In this document: positions 44,107 through 53,436 of the stretch, in pieces
Layout: every line of letters starts with the position of its first letter
Position numbering within the stretch: the stretch's first letter is position 1
NCBI RefSeq assembly: GCF_027486195.1
Contig: NZ_JAIXPP010000124.1
Span: forward strand, 1-64,000
Direction: 5' to 3'
From: Novosphingobium sp.
GTDB lineage: Bacteria > Pseudomonadota > Alphaproteobacteria > Sphingomonadales > Sphingomonadaceae
Length of the DNA: 64,000 nucleotides
Notes under the pieces: generated by a model
Database searches by the model: none
Told to the model about the DNA's origin: nothing
What the model saw: only the letters and a program-made list of their open reading frames with translations
Position numbers and translations under genes: made by a program

Positions 44107-47046
44107 TCAGAACTTGACGCGAGCGCCGACCGCGAAACGGCGACCCAGCGCGTCGTACGACGACGGATAGGTGTTGCCGCTGTTGTACGAGGTCGAACCG
44201 ATCGTGTTGCCGACGATCGGCGGCTTCGTGTTGAACAGGTTCTGCACCGTGAAGGTGAAGGTGAACTGCTCGACATTGAAGCGCGTCGTCACGTCGAGGT
44301 AGTCGAACGCGTCGATCTTGTTGAAGTCGACCTTCTGACCGCTGAGCGCACCGCTGTCAGCCGGGATCGTCCCGTTGAAAGCGTTGCCATCTTCATAGCG
44401 CGCGCTCGACTGGTGACGCCACATCAGCGACAGGTCCATACCACGGAGGCTGAACGTGTTCTGCACGGACCAGGTGTGGCGCGGCTGGATCGAGCCGGTG
44501 AACGAGCAGTTCACCGAGTAGAGACCAACGCATTCACGATCGATGCTCGTCGGGGTCGCCTTGAAGCGCGAGGAGAAGGTGACGTTCGCCACGGCGTTGA
44601 GCGTCCACTTCACCGCGCCGATCGGACGCGAGTAGTTGAGGATCACGTCGATACCGTCGGTGAACAGCTTGCCCTGGTTGGTGAGACCACCGAACAGGCC
44701 CTTCGTCGTCGCCGGGCTGCCGTCGAGACCGCCGGTCGCCGGATCGCGGCGAATGATGGTGCAAGCCGGGTCCGTCGCGCTGGCGGCAGTGACGTTACCG
44801 AAGCAGGCAGAGACAAGGTCACCCGGAAGCGGCGTACCGATCTGATCGGTGACCTTGATGTTGTAGTAGTCGACCGAGACCGAGAAGCCCGGCAGGAACG
44901 ACAGGTTCTGAACCACAGCGCCGAGCGTGTAGGTCGTGGCCTTTTCCGGCTTCAGGTTGATGTTGCCGCCCGAAGTGATGTTGGCCTGCGCCGCAGTCGG
45001 GTTGAGGATCTGACCGATCGAGTTCGCCGGAGCGCCCTGCGCAAGGCAGATCGACCGGAGGTTCGCGTTGGTCAGCGGAGCTGCGCCAGCGCAAGGATCA
45101 GCCGCGAGGTTGGTCAGGCCAACGGTGTTCGGCGTGAACAGTTCGGCGATGTTCGGCGCACGAACCGCGCGCGAGTAGTTGCCGCGCAGCTTGAGCTGCT
45201 CAACCGGTTCCCAGCTGCCGCCGAACTTGTAGGTCCAGGCTTCGGTCTTCCCGCCGCCGCGGACGCTGTACTTCGAGTAGCGCACGCCGCCTTCAGCGGT
45301 CAGGCTCTTGAAGAACGGCTTGTCGGAAATCAGCGGCGCCACGAGTTCGCCGTAGCCTTCCCACACGCTGTAGGCACCGTCGATGTCCGGAGCAGCACCG
45401 CCCGCACCGCCGAGCTCGCCCGGGGTCTTCGACAGGGTGTCGGAGATCTGGGCCGCGTGATACTTGCGGTACTCGGCACCGGCTGCGAAGCCGACCGGCT
45501 CGCTGGCAGTCGGAACGGTGAAGCCGAAGTCACCCGAAAGCAGGCCGCGGACCTGGAGCAGCGAGGTGTTGTTCGCCGTGGTCGAGGGCGACAGCGTGTA
45601 GGCTGCCTGCTCCGGCGTGATCGAACCGGCACCGCCGAACAGGTTGATCGGAACGCAGCCGTCGTTGCCGCTGAGGCAGGAGTTCGGGTTGGTCGCCAGC
45701 AGGGCATCCTGCACGCGCGACTTCAGCACGTAACCGGTGATGGTCTGCAGACGGTCGCTCTCGCCGTAGCTGGCGCGAACGTCCCAGTTCACCGTCTTCG
45801 TCAGCGCGCCGCGGAAACCGAGCGAGTAGTCGAAGATGTTGGTGGTGTACTGCGAGTTGCGGGTGCCGGTTTCGACGAAGCGACGACGAACAACCGTGTT
45901 GAACGTACGGTAGTTCGGATCCGTCGGGTCGGTGGCGGCGCGGGCAGCAACGCACTCTGCATCCGTCAGGCCGTTGGCGGCGCAGAACTGGCCGGCAGCG
46001 CCGGCAGGCAGGTAGGGGTTGCTGAAGGGGATCTTCATGCTCTCGGCAAAGAGGCCCGAGGGCGCGATGATCGTCTTCACCGTGTTCTTCGAGAACAGGC
46101 CGCGGGTGTAGACTTCAACAGCGTCCGAAAGCTGGTAGTTCGCCTGGGCGAAGATGTTGAAGCGCTGGAACGGCGTCTGGAAGATGTTGTAGGGGTTGAA
46201 GTTGAACGGCGTGAAGCCGGGCTTCAGCAGGCCGGTCGACGGATCGATCACGCGGTTGGCGCCGTTGATCGAGAAGCGTGCCGGAACGGCAGTGCCCGAA
46301 CCGCCAGCGGTGCCCGAGAAGCTGTCGAGCTGGATGTTCGAGAAGTCGCGCGCGCCCTGATAGACGGGGTTCGACTTCTGGTAGCCGATGCTCAGCACCG
46401 CGTTGCCGCGACCGTCGTCGAAGTTGACGCCGGTGGTCACGTCGGCGCGGAAGTAGTTGCCGTCACCCTGCTCGGTGATCTGGTCCGACACCGCGAGATC
46501 GACGCCGGCGAAATCCTTCTTGGTGACGAAGTTCACCACGCCGGTGATCGCGTCCGCACCATAGGTGGTCACGGCCGCACCGGTCAGCGCGTCAACGCGG
46601 CTGACGAGCGCAAGCGGAATGTTGTTAAGGTCGACGCGGCCCTGAAGGTCGGCCGGGACGATGCGCTGGCCGTCGAGCAGCACGATGTTGCGGTTCGAAC
46701 CGAGGCCGCGAAGGTCGACGTAGTTCGAGCCGGTCGCGCCGTTGTTCACGGCCGAACCAATGTTCGGAACGATACCGGGAACCTGACGCAGAACTTCTTC
46801 CGCGGTGTTCGACTGCTTGAGGGCAATCTGGTCGGCCGTGGTCACGTTGACCGGGGTGGCCTGAACGAGGTTCGGGTTGCGGATAAGGCTGCCGGTAACG
46901 ACGATCGCGGTGGGTTCGTTGGTCTCGGTAGCAGTGTCAGCCTGCGGAGCGGCTTCCTGCGCGAAAACAGGAGCCGAAACGAGCGCGAGCGCGAGGGCGA
47001 AAGGCGCGGCACCCGCCTTCAAGGCGGCGTTGTTGTTGGTCTTCAC
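44107..47046 (-). CDS. TonB-dependent receptor
   Basis: Outer-membrane active transporter of 979 residues. A signal peptide ends at PVFAQ-EA. The plug domain includes AIVVTGSLIRNPNL, TAEEVLRQVPGIVPNIGSAV and YVDLRGLGSNRNIVLLDGQR. The barrel ends in a terminal Phe (RRFAVGARVKF). The size and plug match the large sphingomonad receptors for oligosaccharides, peptides or aromatics rather than compact siderophore receptors; the ligand is unknown. The start is a GTG at 47046 with AAGGGA upstream. Confidence 0.93.
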   Translation of the reverse strand: MKTNNNAALKAGAAPFALALALVSAPVFAQEAAPQADTATETNEPTAIVVTGSLIRNPNLVQATPVNVTTADQIALKQSNTAEEVLRQVPGIVPNIGSAVNNGATGSNYVDLRGLGSNRNIVLLDGQRIVPADLQGRVDLNNIPLALVSRVDALTGAAVTTYGADAITGVVNFVTKKDFAGVDLAVSDQITEQGDGNYFRADVTTGVNFDDGRGNAVLSIGYQKSNPVYQGARDFSNIQLDSFSGTAGGSGTAVPARFSINGANRVIDPSTGLLKPGFTPFNFNPYNIFQTPFQRFNIFAQANYQLSDAVEVYTRGLFSKNTVKTIIAPSGLFAESMKIPFSNPYLPAGAAGQFCAANGLTDAECVAARAATDPTDPNYRTFNTVVRRRFVETGTRNSQYTTNIFDYSLGFRGALTKTVNWDVRASYGESDRLQTITGYVLKSRVQDALLATNPNSCLSGNDGCVPINLFGGAGSITPEQAAYTLSPSTTANNTSLLQVRGLLSGDFGFTVPTASEPVGFAAGAEYRKYHAAQISDTLSKTPGELGGAGGAAPDIDGAYSVWEGYGELVAPLISDKPFFKSLTAEGGVRYSKYSVRGGGKTEAWTYKFGGSWEPVEQLKLRGNYSRAVRAPNIAELFTPNTVGLTNLAADPCAGAAPLTNANLRSICLAQGAPANSIGQILNPTAAQANITSGGNINLKPEKATTYTLGAVVQNLSFLPGFSVSVDYYNIKVTDQIGTPLPGDLVSACFGNVTAASATDPACTIIRRDPATGGLDGSPATTKGLFGGLTNQGKLFTDGIDVILNYSRPIGAVKWTLNAVANVTFSSRFKATPTSIDRECVGLYSVNCSFTGSIQPRHTWSVQNTFSLRGMDLSLMWRHQSSARYEDGNAFNGTIPADSGALSGQKVDFNKIDAFDYLDVTTRFNVEQFTFTFTVQNLFNTKPPIVGNTIGSTSYNSGNTYPSSYDALGRRFAVGARVKF

Positions 47047-47076
47047 GTGTCCAGTCCCTTCAAAGGGCGGCCCCAA

Positions 47077-47414
47077 CCCCTGATGGGATCCCCAAGGCCG
47101 CCGGAAGAAGTTCCTCGACCGACATTGCCTCTGGTCCGGTCTGCGCCGGGCATGACAGATGACATTCGATCTACGAGGAACGGTGGGGCTTACTGGTGGA
47201 TTTTACGGGGGTCATGGAAGGATGTTCTGCAACACATCTGCAAAACGTCCCTGCTATGTGGCGAGAGTGCAACACACTGTCAGCACTTCGCAACGTGTCG
47301 GCAATGGCCCCGGATTGGATATCGCGCTCGGAAATTACATCCGGATCGGTTTGGCGATAATTTTTTGCGCGAACCGGGTGTTCTCAGGAAAGAAACGTGC
47401 GCAGCCTAGCAAAT
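47077..47414. other. Intergenic region upstream of the TonB receptor
   Basis: About 338 bases without a convincing gene. It should contain the receptor promoter, read leftwards. TGCAACACA occurs twice (47228-47236 and 47268-47276), 40 bp apart, with a related GCAACGTGT shortly after. An AT-rich patch lies near 47355-47370. I could not assign a promoter or operator with confidence. Confidence 0.4.
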
Positions 47415-48362
47415 TCAGCGTGATGGCGAGGCAAACAGCCGGGGATCGAGCCGCCGCCCCCGCCAGGTAAGCGCCCAGTGCAGATGCGGTCCTGTCGCGC
47501 GGCCTGTCATGCCGACGTGTCCAATCAGCTGGCCCTGCATCACAGTGTCACCCTCTTGCACCACAAGATCGGAGCAGTGCAGAAACGCAGACGTCAGGCC
47601 CATGCCGTGGTCGAGGATCAGCAGGTGCCCCTCGAGCGTGAACGGTGCGGCGCTGGCCGCGAGCGTCACGACGCCGTCTGCGGGGGCCCGGATCTCGGCC
47701 CCCTGCGGCGCCGCGAGATCGATGCCGGCATGATAGGCCCCCGGTTCGCCGCGGTAGATTCGTTGTGCGCCGAATTCGCCGGAGATGCGGCCCGCCGCCG
47801 GCCAGAGCATCGTCTGTCGCCAACCCTCGGCATCGCTTTCCCTGGCGCGGGCCGCACCGATTCGGGCAAGCTCCGCTTCGCGCCGGGCCTTGAATTCGGC
47901 ATCGGGCAACTTGCCGGGGCGCTTGGCCACATTGACCGATTCGATCCGCCAGCTGCGCGGAGCAACAGCCAGCTCGGTCGAGAGGGAAAAGCCGCTGGCC
48001 GCTGTCACTGCAAGAACAAGGCTGGCCGGTGCGTCCCGGTCGAACGCGGCGAAGAACGTTCCGTCAGGCGCCAGAGGAAGCGTGGTGCCGCCAAGTGACA
48101 CGAGCTGCGTGCCCTTCGGAGCAGTCCCGCGAATCCATCCGCCCTGCGTAAGCCGCCCGCGATATTGCACGCCCCCGATCGCGCCAGCGGCCGGTTCGGC
48201 TAGTGCCGACGGGGCTGGCTGCGCGGTCTGGACGGTTGCTGGAACAGCCGGCGGCGATCCGGCAGAGCCCTGACTTGCGCCGCACGCGCCAAGCATTGCG
48301 ATGGCTGATAACGCAACGCGCATGGACTGCGCGCCAGCCGGAAACGCTTTTGGCCCGATCAT
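47415..48362 (-). CDS. M23-family metallopeptidase / LytM-domain lipoprotein
   Basis: Murein-hydrolase-family protein of about 315 residues. A lipobox-like AMLGAC follows the N-terminal hydrophobic stretch. The central region is beta-rich. The C-terminal LytM domain has GAYHAGIDLAAPQGAEIRAP, DHGMGLTSAFLHCSDL and TGRATGPHLHWAL, which keeps the HxxxD and HxH zinc ligands. It probably cleaves peptidoglycan peptides in the periplasm. The ATG at 48362 overlaps the DUF2093 stop; ATG 48323 is the alternative. Confidence 0.87.
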   Translation of the reverse strand: MIGPKAFPAGAQSMRVALSAIAMLGACGASQGSAGSPPAVPATVQTAQPAPSALAEPAAGAIGGVQYRGRLTQGGWIRGTAPKGTQLVSLGGTTLPLAPDGTFFAAFDRDAPASLVLAVTAASGFSLSTELAVAPRSWRIESVNVAKRPGKLPDAEFKARREAELARIGAARARESDAEGWRQTMLWPAAGRISGEFGAQRIYRGEPGAYHAGIDLAAPQGAEIRAPADGVVTLAASAAPFTLEGHLLILDHGMGLTSAFLHCSDLVVQEGDTVMQGQLIGHVGMTGRATGPHLHWALTWRGRRLDPRLFASPSR

Positions 48363-48556
48363 TCCTCGCCGAGCAGGCGGCGCGTCGCGATTTCGGCGCT
48401 GGCGTAGGCTTCCTGTCGCTCCACGCTCCAATAGCGCAGCATGTCGAGCCCGATGCGCGCGCCGCTCACCGCGCAGAGCACGTGATCGCCCGCACCGATC
48501 TGGCGGAAATGGCTGGGCAAGTAGTGCAGGCGCGCGAGGCGATTGGCAGGATTCAT
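48359..48556 (-). CDS. DUF2093 protein
   Basis: Small conserved protein of 65 residues (MNPANRLARLHYLPSHFRQI, then GAGDHVLCAVSGARIGLDML, and RYWSVERQEAYASAEIATRR). This is the alphaproteobacterial DUF2093 family of unknown function. The ATG at 48556 gives the usual N-terminus; TTG 48571 and ATG 48562 are alternatives. It lies between xseA and the M23 peptidase gene and overlaps the latter by four bases. Confidence 0.8.
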   Translation of the reverse strand: MNPANRLARLHYLPSHFRQIGAGDHVLCAVSGARIGLDMLRYWSVERQEAYASAEIATRRLLGEE

Positions 48557-48605
48557 CAGCATGGCAGGCAATCTAGTGCGTCATGGCGCTCAAAGCAATT
48601 TCGGC

Positions 48606-50075
48606 TCACAGCAATTTCGGCTGGGCATCACCCGGCGCAGGCCCGCGCGGCTTCGGCGCAGCACGCGGGGCAGGGGCCGCGGTTGTCCCGCCCGGCACGA
48701 CGTGGAGCACACCGTCACCGAACTCGAGATGGAGCAGGCTCGCCGCTTCGGCCACCGTGCGCGAGCGGACGAGTTGCCCGTTCGCATCGGTCACCAGCAC
48801 ATAGCCGCGCCGCAGCGGTGCCTTGGGATCGAGCGAACGCCGCACCCGGTCGAGTGCATGGAGGGCGGTTTGCCCTGCTTCGATCCGCGACTGCACGAGC
48901 GCGGGGCGCAGCCGCTGCGCGGCGAGCCGCTCCCGCCCCTGCCGCAGCCGCGCCTCGAGCACCGCAGGTCGCAAGCCTGCCGAGCGTTGCGCAAGCTGCG
49001 TTGCAGCGAGGCCAGTGCGGTGCACCAGTGCGCGGCGCAACCGGTCTCCAAGATCGTCGAGTCGCTGTGCCTGTCCGTCGAGCAAGGCCTGAGGTTCGGG
49101 CAACCGCCGCGCGCGCTGCTCCAGCCGCTCGCGCGAGAGGGCTAGCAGCCGCACCACCGCGCGGCTCTTGCGGGCGTGCAGGTCTGCGAGCCCTGCGATC
49201 AGTTCGCCGCGCACCGGCACCGCGATCTCGGCCGCAGCGGTCGGCGTGGGTGCGCGCAGGTCGGCGGCGAAGTCTGCAAGCGTTGTATCGGTCTCGTGCC
49301 CCACCGCGCTGATGGTCGGGATCGTGCTGGCGGCAATGGCGCGCACGACATCCTCGTCGTTGAAGCACCAAAGGTCTTCGATCGAGCCGCCGCCGCGTGC
49401 GACGATCACCAGATCAGGCCGGGGGACTGGTCCGCCCGGCTCAAGCGCGGAGAAGCCTCGCACCGCAGCCGCGATCTGCGCCGCCGCGCCCGGTCCCTGC
49501 ACCAGCACCGGCCACACGACGACATGCGTGGGAAACCGGTCGCGCAGGCGGTGCAGGATATCGCGAATCACCGCACCCGTGGGCGATGTCACCACGCCGA
49601 TCACGCGCGGCAGATAGGGCAGGGGCCGCTTGCGTGAAGGCGCGAAGAGCCCTTCCGCTTCCAGCCGCGCCTTGGTCTTCGCCAGCAGCGCCAGCAGCGC
49701 GCCTTCGCCGGCGATCTCCATCCGCTCGATCACGATCTGGTAGTTGGAGCGCCCCGGATAGGTCGTCAGCTTGCCCGTCGCGATCACTTCGACGCCGTCT
49801 TCCGGCACGAAGCCCAGCCGCTGCGCGCCGCCGCGCCACATCACCCCGTCGAGCCGCGCATTCTCGTCCTTGAGGCTGAGATAGAGGTGCCCCGAAGCAG
49901 CCCGCTTCACACCCGAAAGCTCCCCGCGCACGCGCACGAAACCGAAACGGTCCTCCACCGTGCGCTTCAGCAACTGGGAAATCTCGCTGATCGAAAGCGC
50001 CGGGGCGTTGTCGCCTGCAGTCTGGGCGGCTAACAGCCCGGCATTCTCATCACGGTAAGGCGGCATGTCTGGCAT
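48606..50075 (-). CDS. xseA: Exodeoxyribonuclease VII large subunit
   Basis: Large subunit of the single-strand nuclease ExoVII, 489 residues. The N-terminal OB domain has LSISEISQLLKRTVEDRFGF, VRVRGELSGVKRAASGHLYL and SLKDENARLDGVMWRG. The catalytic domain has RVIGVVTSPTGAVIRDILHR, ARGGGSIEDLWCFNDE and SAVGHETDTTLADFAADLRA. A long helical region and a Pro/Ala-rich tail follow. The ATG at 50075 has AGCAGGA upstream. The 5' end overlaps the divergent purD start. The small subunit is not in the window. Confidence 0.94.
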   Translation of the reverse strand: MPDMPPYRDENAGLLAAQTAGDNAPALSISEISQLLKRTVEDRFGFVRVRGELSGVKRAASGHLYLSLKDENARLDGVMWRGGAQRLGFVPEDGVEVIATGKLTTYPGRSNYQIVIERMEIAGEGALLALLAKTKARLEAEGLFAPSRKRPLPYLPRVIGVVTSPTGAVIRDILHRLRDRFPTHVVVWPVLVQGPGAAAQIAAAVRGFSALEPGGPVPRPDLVIVARGGGSIEDLWCFNDEDVVRAIAASTIPTISAVGHETDTTLADFAADLRAPTPTAAAEIAVPVRGELIAGLADLHARKSRAVVRLLALSRERLEQRARRLPEPQALLDGQAQRLDDLGDRLRRALVHRTGLAATQLAQRSAGLRPAVLEARLRQGRERLAAQRLRPALVQSRIEAGQTALHALDRVRRSLDPKAPLRRGYVLVTDANGQLVRSRTVAEAASLLHLEFGDGVLHVVPGGTTAAPAPRAAPKPRGPAPGDAQPKLL

Positions 50076-51372
50076 GAATATCCTGCTCATCGGCTCGGGC
50101 GGCCGCGAACATGCGCTGGCGTGGAAGCTCGCGCAATCGCCGCGTTGCACCACACTGTGGGCTTCACCGGGGAATCCGGGCATCGCCGAGGTGATTGCCG
50201 CACGCGGAAAAGGCGGCTGCGTGGCTCTACCGCTAACCGACCATGCGGCGGTTGCCACGTTTTGCGCTGAGCACGAGGTCGCGCTCGTGGTCGTTGGCCC
50301 CGAAGCGCCGCTGGTCGATGGCCTCGGCGATTCGCTGCGCGCCGCCGGGATTGCAGTGTTCGGGCCGAGCAAGGCGGCAGCCCAGCTTGAAGGCTCCAAG
50401 GGTTTCACCAAGGACATGTGCACGCGCGCGGGCATTCCGACAGCGGGGTATGTGCGCGCGAAGAGCGCCGCTGAAGCCCACGCCGCGCTGGCCGGGTTCT
50501 CGCTGCCGGTGGTGATCAAGGCCGACGGCCTCGCGGCGGGTAAGGGTGTGGTCATCGCCCAGACCGCCGAGGAAGCTGCGGCCACGATCGACGACATGTT
50601 CGGCGGCGCGTTCGGCGGCGCGGGGGCCGAAGTGGTGATCGAGGAGTTTCTCGAAGGCGAGGAAGTCAGCCTCTTCGCCATCACTGACGGCAGCGCCATC
50701 GTCCCGTTCGGTTCGGCGCAGGATCACAAGCGGGTAGGGGAAGGCGATACTGGCCCCAACACCGGCGGCATGGGCGCCTACAGTCCGGCACCGGTGCTCA
50801 CCGCAGAACTGGAAGCACGCGCGATGGCCGAGATCATCGCGCCGACCGTCAAGGCAATGGCCGAGACGGGGATGCCCTATTCGGGTGTGCTGTTTGCCGG
50901 GCTCATGCTGACGGCGGAAGGCCCCAAGCTCATCGAATACAATTGCCGCTTCGGCGATCCCGAATGCCAGGTGCTGATGATGCGGCTGGAGAGCGATCTC
51001 GTGGCGCTGCTGGATGCCTGCGCGCGCGGCGAATTGGCGAGTGCCGCTGCACCATCCATGTCCGCCGAGAACGCTATGACAGTGGTCGTGGCAGCGCGAG
51101 GCTACCCGGCGACGCCCGCCAGCGGCGGCCTGATCGAGAACCTCTCCGCCGCCGAAGCCCATGGCGCCAAGGTGTTCCACGCAGGCACCGCTGCCACGGC
51201 AGAGGGCGCGCTCGTCGCCAAAGGTGGCCGGGTGCTCAATGTCACGGCCACGGGCGCGAACCTCCAGCAGGCGCGGGACCGCGCCTATGCCGCGCTGGCG
51301 GAAATCCACTTCGACGACGGCTTCTGGCGCAGCGATATCGGCTGGCGCGAACTGGCGCGCCAGCCGACCTGA
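50065..51372 (+). CDS. purD: Phosphoribosylamine-glycine ligase (GARS)
   Basis: Purine-synthesis enzyme joining glycine to phosphoribosylamine with ATP, 435 residues. Motifs: MNILLIGSGGREHALAWKLA near the N-terminus, then VVVGPEAPLVDGLGDSLRAA and GPSKAAAQLEGSKGFTKDMC. The ATP-grasp core (LPVVIKADGLAAGKGVVIAQ) is followed by HKRVGEGDTGPNTGGMGAYS and EYNCRFGDPECQ. AAGG before 50065 supports that ATG; an ATG at 50074 would give the canonical MNILLIG start. It starts back-to-back with xseA. Confidence 0.96.
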   Translation: MSGMNILLIGSGGREHALAWKLAQSPRCTTLWASPGNPGIAEVIAARGKGGCVALPLTDHAAVATFCAEHEVALVVVGPEAPLVDGLGDSLRAAGIAVFGPSKAAAQLEGSKGFTKDMCTRAGIPTAGYVRAKSAAEAHAALAGFSLPVVIKADGLAAGKGVVIAQTAEEAAATIDDMFGGAFGGAGAEVVIEEFLEGEEVSLFAITDGSAIVPFGSAQDHKRVGEGDTGPNTGGMGAYSPAPVLTAELEARAMAEIIAPTVKAMAETGMPYSGVLFAGLMLTAEGPKLIEYNCRFGDPECQVLMMRLESDLVALLDACARGELASAAAPSMSAENAMTVVVAARGYPATPASGGLIENLSAAEAHGAKVFHAGTAATAEGALVAKGGRVLNVTATGANLQQARDRAYAALAEIHFDDGFWRSDIGWRELARQPT

Positions 51373-51375
51373 ATT

Positions 51376-52377
51376 TCAGCCCAGGCGCTCGGCCACCAGC
51401 GCGGCGAGGTCCGCCTCCGGCCGCGCGCCATAGTGCGAGATCACTTCCGCCGCGCAGATCGCGCCGAGCTTGAGGCAATCGGCAAGGCTGCGCCCGCGCA
51501 CGTGGCCGAAGAGGAACCCGGCCGCGAAGAGATCACCCGCACCGGTGGTGTCGATCACGCGCTCGACCGGCTCGGCAGGCACATGAACATGTTCGCCGTG
51601 CGCGACAGCATGCGCGCCGTTTTCGCTGCGGGTGACGACCAGCACCGGCACCTTGGGCGCCAGCTGCGCGATTCCAGCGTGGAAGTCATCTTCACCGGTC
51701 AGCGCCGCCAGTTCGTGCTCGTTGGCGAACAGGATGTCGATCTCGCCTGCCGCGATCAGCGCCCGGAAATCATCGCCGTGGCGCGCAATGACGAAGCCGT
51801 CGGACAGCGTGAAAGCGACCTGCCGCCCGGCTTCGCGTGCCGCAGCGATGGCGCGGCGCATGGCACGGCGGGGCTCTTCCGGATCCCACAGATAGCCTTC
51901 GAGATAGAGCACGGACGAATCGGCGATCACGCTTTCATCGAGCGCCGAGGCGGGCAGGTACTGCGAAGCACCAAGATAGGTGTTCATCGTGCGCTGGCCG
52001 TCGGGCGTCACGAAGATCAGGCAGCGGGCGGTTGCCGGGTCATCCCCGCGCGCGGGCGTTTCGAACGCGATCCCGCCGGCACGGATGTCATGGGCAAAGA
52101 CTTCGCCCAGCTGGTCATCGGCAACCTGGCCGATGAACGCGCACTGCGCGCCCAGCGCCGCGAGGCCTGCGAGCGTGTTTGCCGCCGAACCGCCGGAAAT
52201 CTCGCGCGCGGGGCCCATCGCTTCATAGAGTTCGTGCGCGCGGGCGGTATCGATCAGCGTCATGCCACCCTTGGCAAGGCCCAGCCGGGTGATGTCATCC
52301 TCCGCCGCCGGAGCCATGACATCGACGATGGCATTGCCGATGGCGATCACATCGAAACGGGCGGGGGCAGGGCTCAT
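51376..52377 (-). CDS. PfkB-family carbohydrate kinase, adenosine-kinase-like
   Basis: Ribokinase-fold kinase of 333 residues. The N-terminus FDVIAIGNAIVDVMAPA and SGGSAANTLAGLAALGAQCA bind the sugar. The C-terminal signature VERVIDTTGAGDLFAAGFLF contains the catalytic Asp. Alphaproteobacterial proteins of this type are usually called adenosine kinase; ribokinase or fructokinase cannot be excluded. It is convergent with purD, three bases apart. Confidence 0.85.
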   Translation of the reverse strand: MSPAPARFDVIAIGNAIVDVMAPAAEDDITRLGLAKGGMTLIDTARAHELYEAMGPAREISGGSAANTLAGLAALGAQCAFIGQVADDQLGEVFAHDIRAGGIAFETPARGDDPATARCLIFVTPDGQRTMNTYLGASQYLPASALDESVIADSSVLYLEGYLWDPEEPRRAMRRAIAAAREAGRQVAFTLSDGFVIARHGDDFRALIAAGEIDILFANEHELAALTGEDDFHAGIAQLAPKVPVLVVTRSENGAHAVAHGEHVHVPAEPVERVIDTTGAGDLFAAGFLFGHVRGRSLADCLKLGAICAAEVISHYGARPEADLAALVAERLG

Positions 52378-52528
52378 CCGGTTACTCCAGGCTGGCGACA
52401 AAATGGCAGGACTCTTGGAGTGAGGGCGTAGCGGGCGGGGCGAGGCGGTGCAATGCTGCGCTGCGAAGAGCGGCGCTGCCAGCCGGATGCGTTGACACAA
52501 GGCAGCGCAGCGGCGATTGGCCGACGTC

Positions 52529-52954
52529 ATGAAAGCATACCAGTGGCTTGCGCTTCCGGCGCTGCTCGCGCTGGCCGCATGTGGCGGCAGCACGGACGCG
52601 GTGCGCCCCCTGCCGGCTCCACCGCCGCCGCCCAAGGCTATCCGCCCAGCACCGCCCGCCGCGATCCAGACGCAGCGTCCCCGTCCGCACATTCAGGTCC
52701 TGCCCGGGCTCGAAGGGGTGATCGGGGCCGACGCCGATGCGCTCACCCGCCAGTTCGGCGCGCCCCGGCTCGACGTGCGCGAGGGCGACGCGCGCAAGCT
52801 GCAATGGAGCGGCGCGCCCTGCGTGCTCGATGCCTATCTCTATCCGCCTGATGGAGGCGGCCGCCCCATCGCCACGTTTGTCGATGCGCGGCGCGGTGAC
52901 GGGCGTGATGTGGATCGCGCCGCCTGCGTGGCAGCGCTCAGGAAGCCTCGCTGA
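52529..52954 (+). CDS. Proline-rich lipoprotein
   Basis: Protein of 141 residues. Signal MKAYQWLALPALLALAAC with a lipobox (LAAC) is followed by GGS and a Pro-rich spacer (LPAPPPPPKAIRPAPPAAIQ). The C-terminal domain (VIGADADALTRQFGAPRLDV) resembles small periplasmic proteins of unknown role in sphingomonads, with two cysteines that could pair. It is convergent with the Rrf2 gene and overlaps its 3' end by 17 bases. Confidence 0.75.
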   Translation: MKAYQWLALPALLALAACGGSTDAVRPLPAPPPPPKAIRPAPPAAIQTQRPRPHIQVLPGLEGVIGADADALTRQFGAPRLDVREGDARKLQWSGAPCVLDAYLYPPDGGGRPIATFVDARRGDGRDVDRAACVAALRKPR

Positions 52955-53390
52955 CCGCGCAGGAAATCGGCTGCGGAAGCATGGCCCAGGGCGCGAACGC
53001 CGGCACGCCTTCACGGGAAACAGCAGCCAGCGTGTAGCGATCAAGCACGGCGAGGAAGGCCTCAAGCGCCTCGGCCAGGACGCCGCTAAGCGCGCAATCC
53101 GTGCGCAAGGCGCAAGTCGCGCAGTCCGCGAGCCGCATGCCCTTTTCGAGCGTGCGCACCACTTCACCAACGGTGATCTGCGCCGCCGGCCGCGCCAGCG
53201 CGATCCCGCCGCTGCGCCCGCGATGTGAAACAGCAAACCCCGCCGAAACCAGCGCCTGCGCCACTTTGGCGACATGGTGATAGCTCAGCCCCTGCTGCGC
53301 GGAAAACGTGGGCAAGCTGATCGAGCCCCCATCACGGGCAAGCACGATCAGCAGACGCAAGCCGAAATCGGTGTGCTGGGTGAGCTGCAT
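52938..53390 (-). CDS. nsrR: Rrf2-family regulator, NsrR-like
   Basis: Fe-S-cluster regulator of 150 residues. The winged helix starts MQLTQHTDFGLRLLIVLARD and includes GLSYHHVAKVAQALVSAGFA and HRGRSGGIALARP. Three cysteines at 90, 93 and 99 (ADCATCALRTDC) would hold the cluster; the spacing of the first two is tighter than in E. coli NsrR. AEALEAFLAVLDRYTLAAV is NsrR-like. The divergent globin gene and the palindromes between them support nitric-oxide sensing. Confidence 0.83.
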   Translation of the reverse strand: MQLTQHTDFGLRLLIVLARDGGSISLPTFSAQQGLSYHHVAKVAQALVSAGFAVSHRGRSGGIALARPAAQITVGEVVRTLEKGMRLADCATCALRTDCALSGVLAEALEAFLAVLDRYTLAAVSREGVPAFAPWAMLPQPISCAVSEAS

Positions 53391-53436
53391 GGCGCCGTCC
53401 TGATTCCATTTTTCGCTTGCCTAAATCAAGCAGATT

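Noticed and set aside
44413..47409. An open frame of nearly 1000 codons opposite the TonB receptor
   Set aside because: It mirrors the receptor's codons and its composition is Arg/Val/Gly-rich without any motif; the receptor on the other strand has signal peptide, plug and barrel features.
48606..50699. An extension of xseA by about 200 codons upstream of 50075
   Set aside because: The extra part lies opposite purD, lacks the OB-domain start of ExoVII, and AGCAGGA supports the ATG at 50075.
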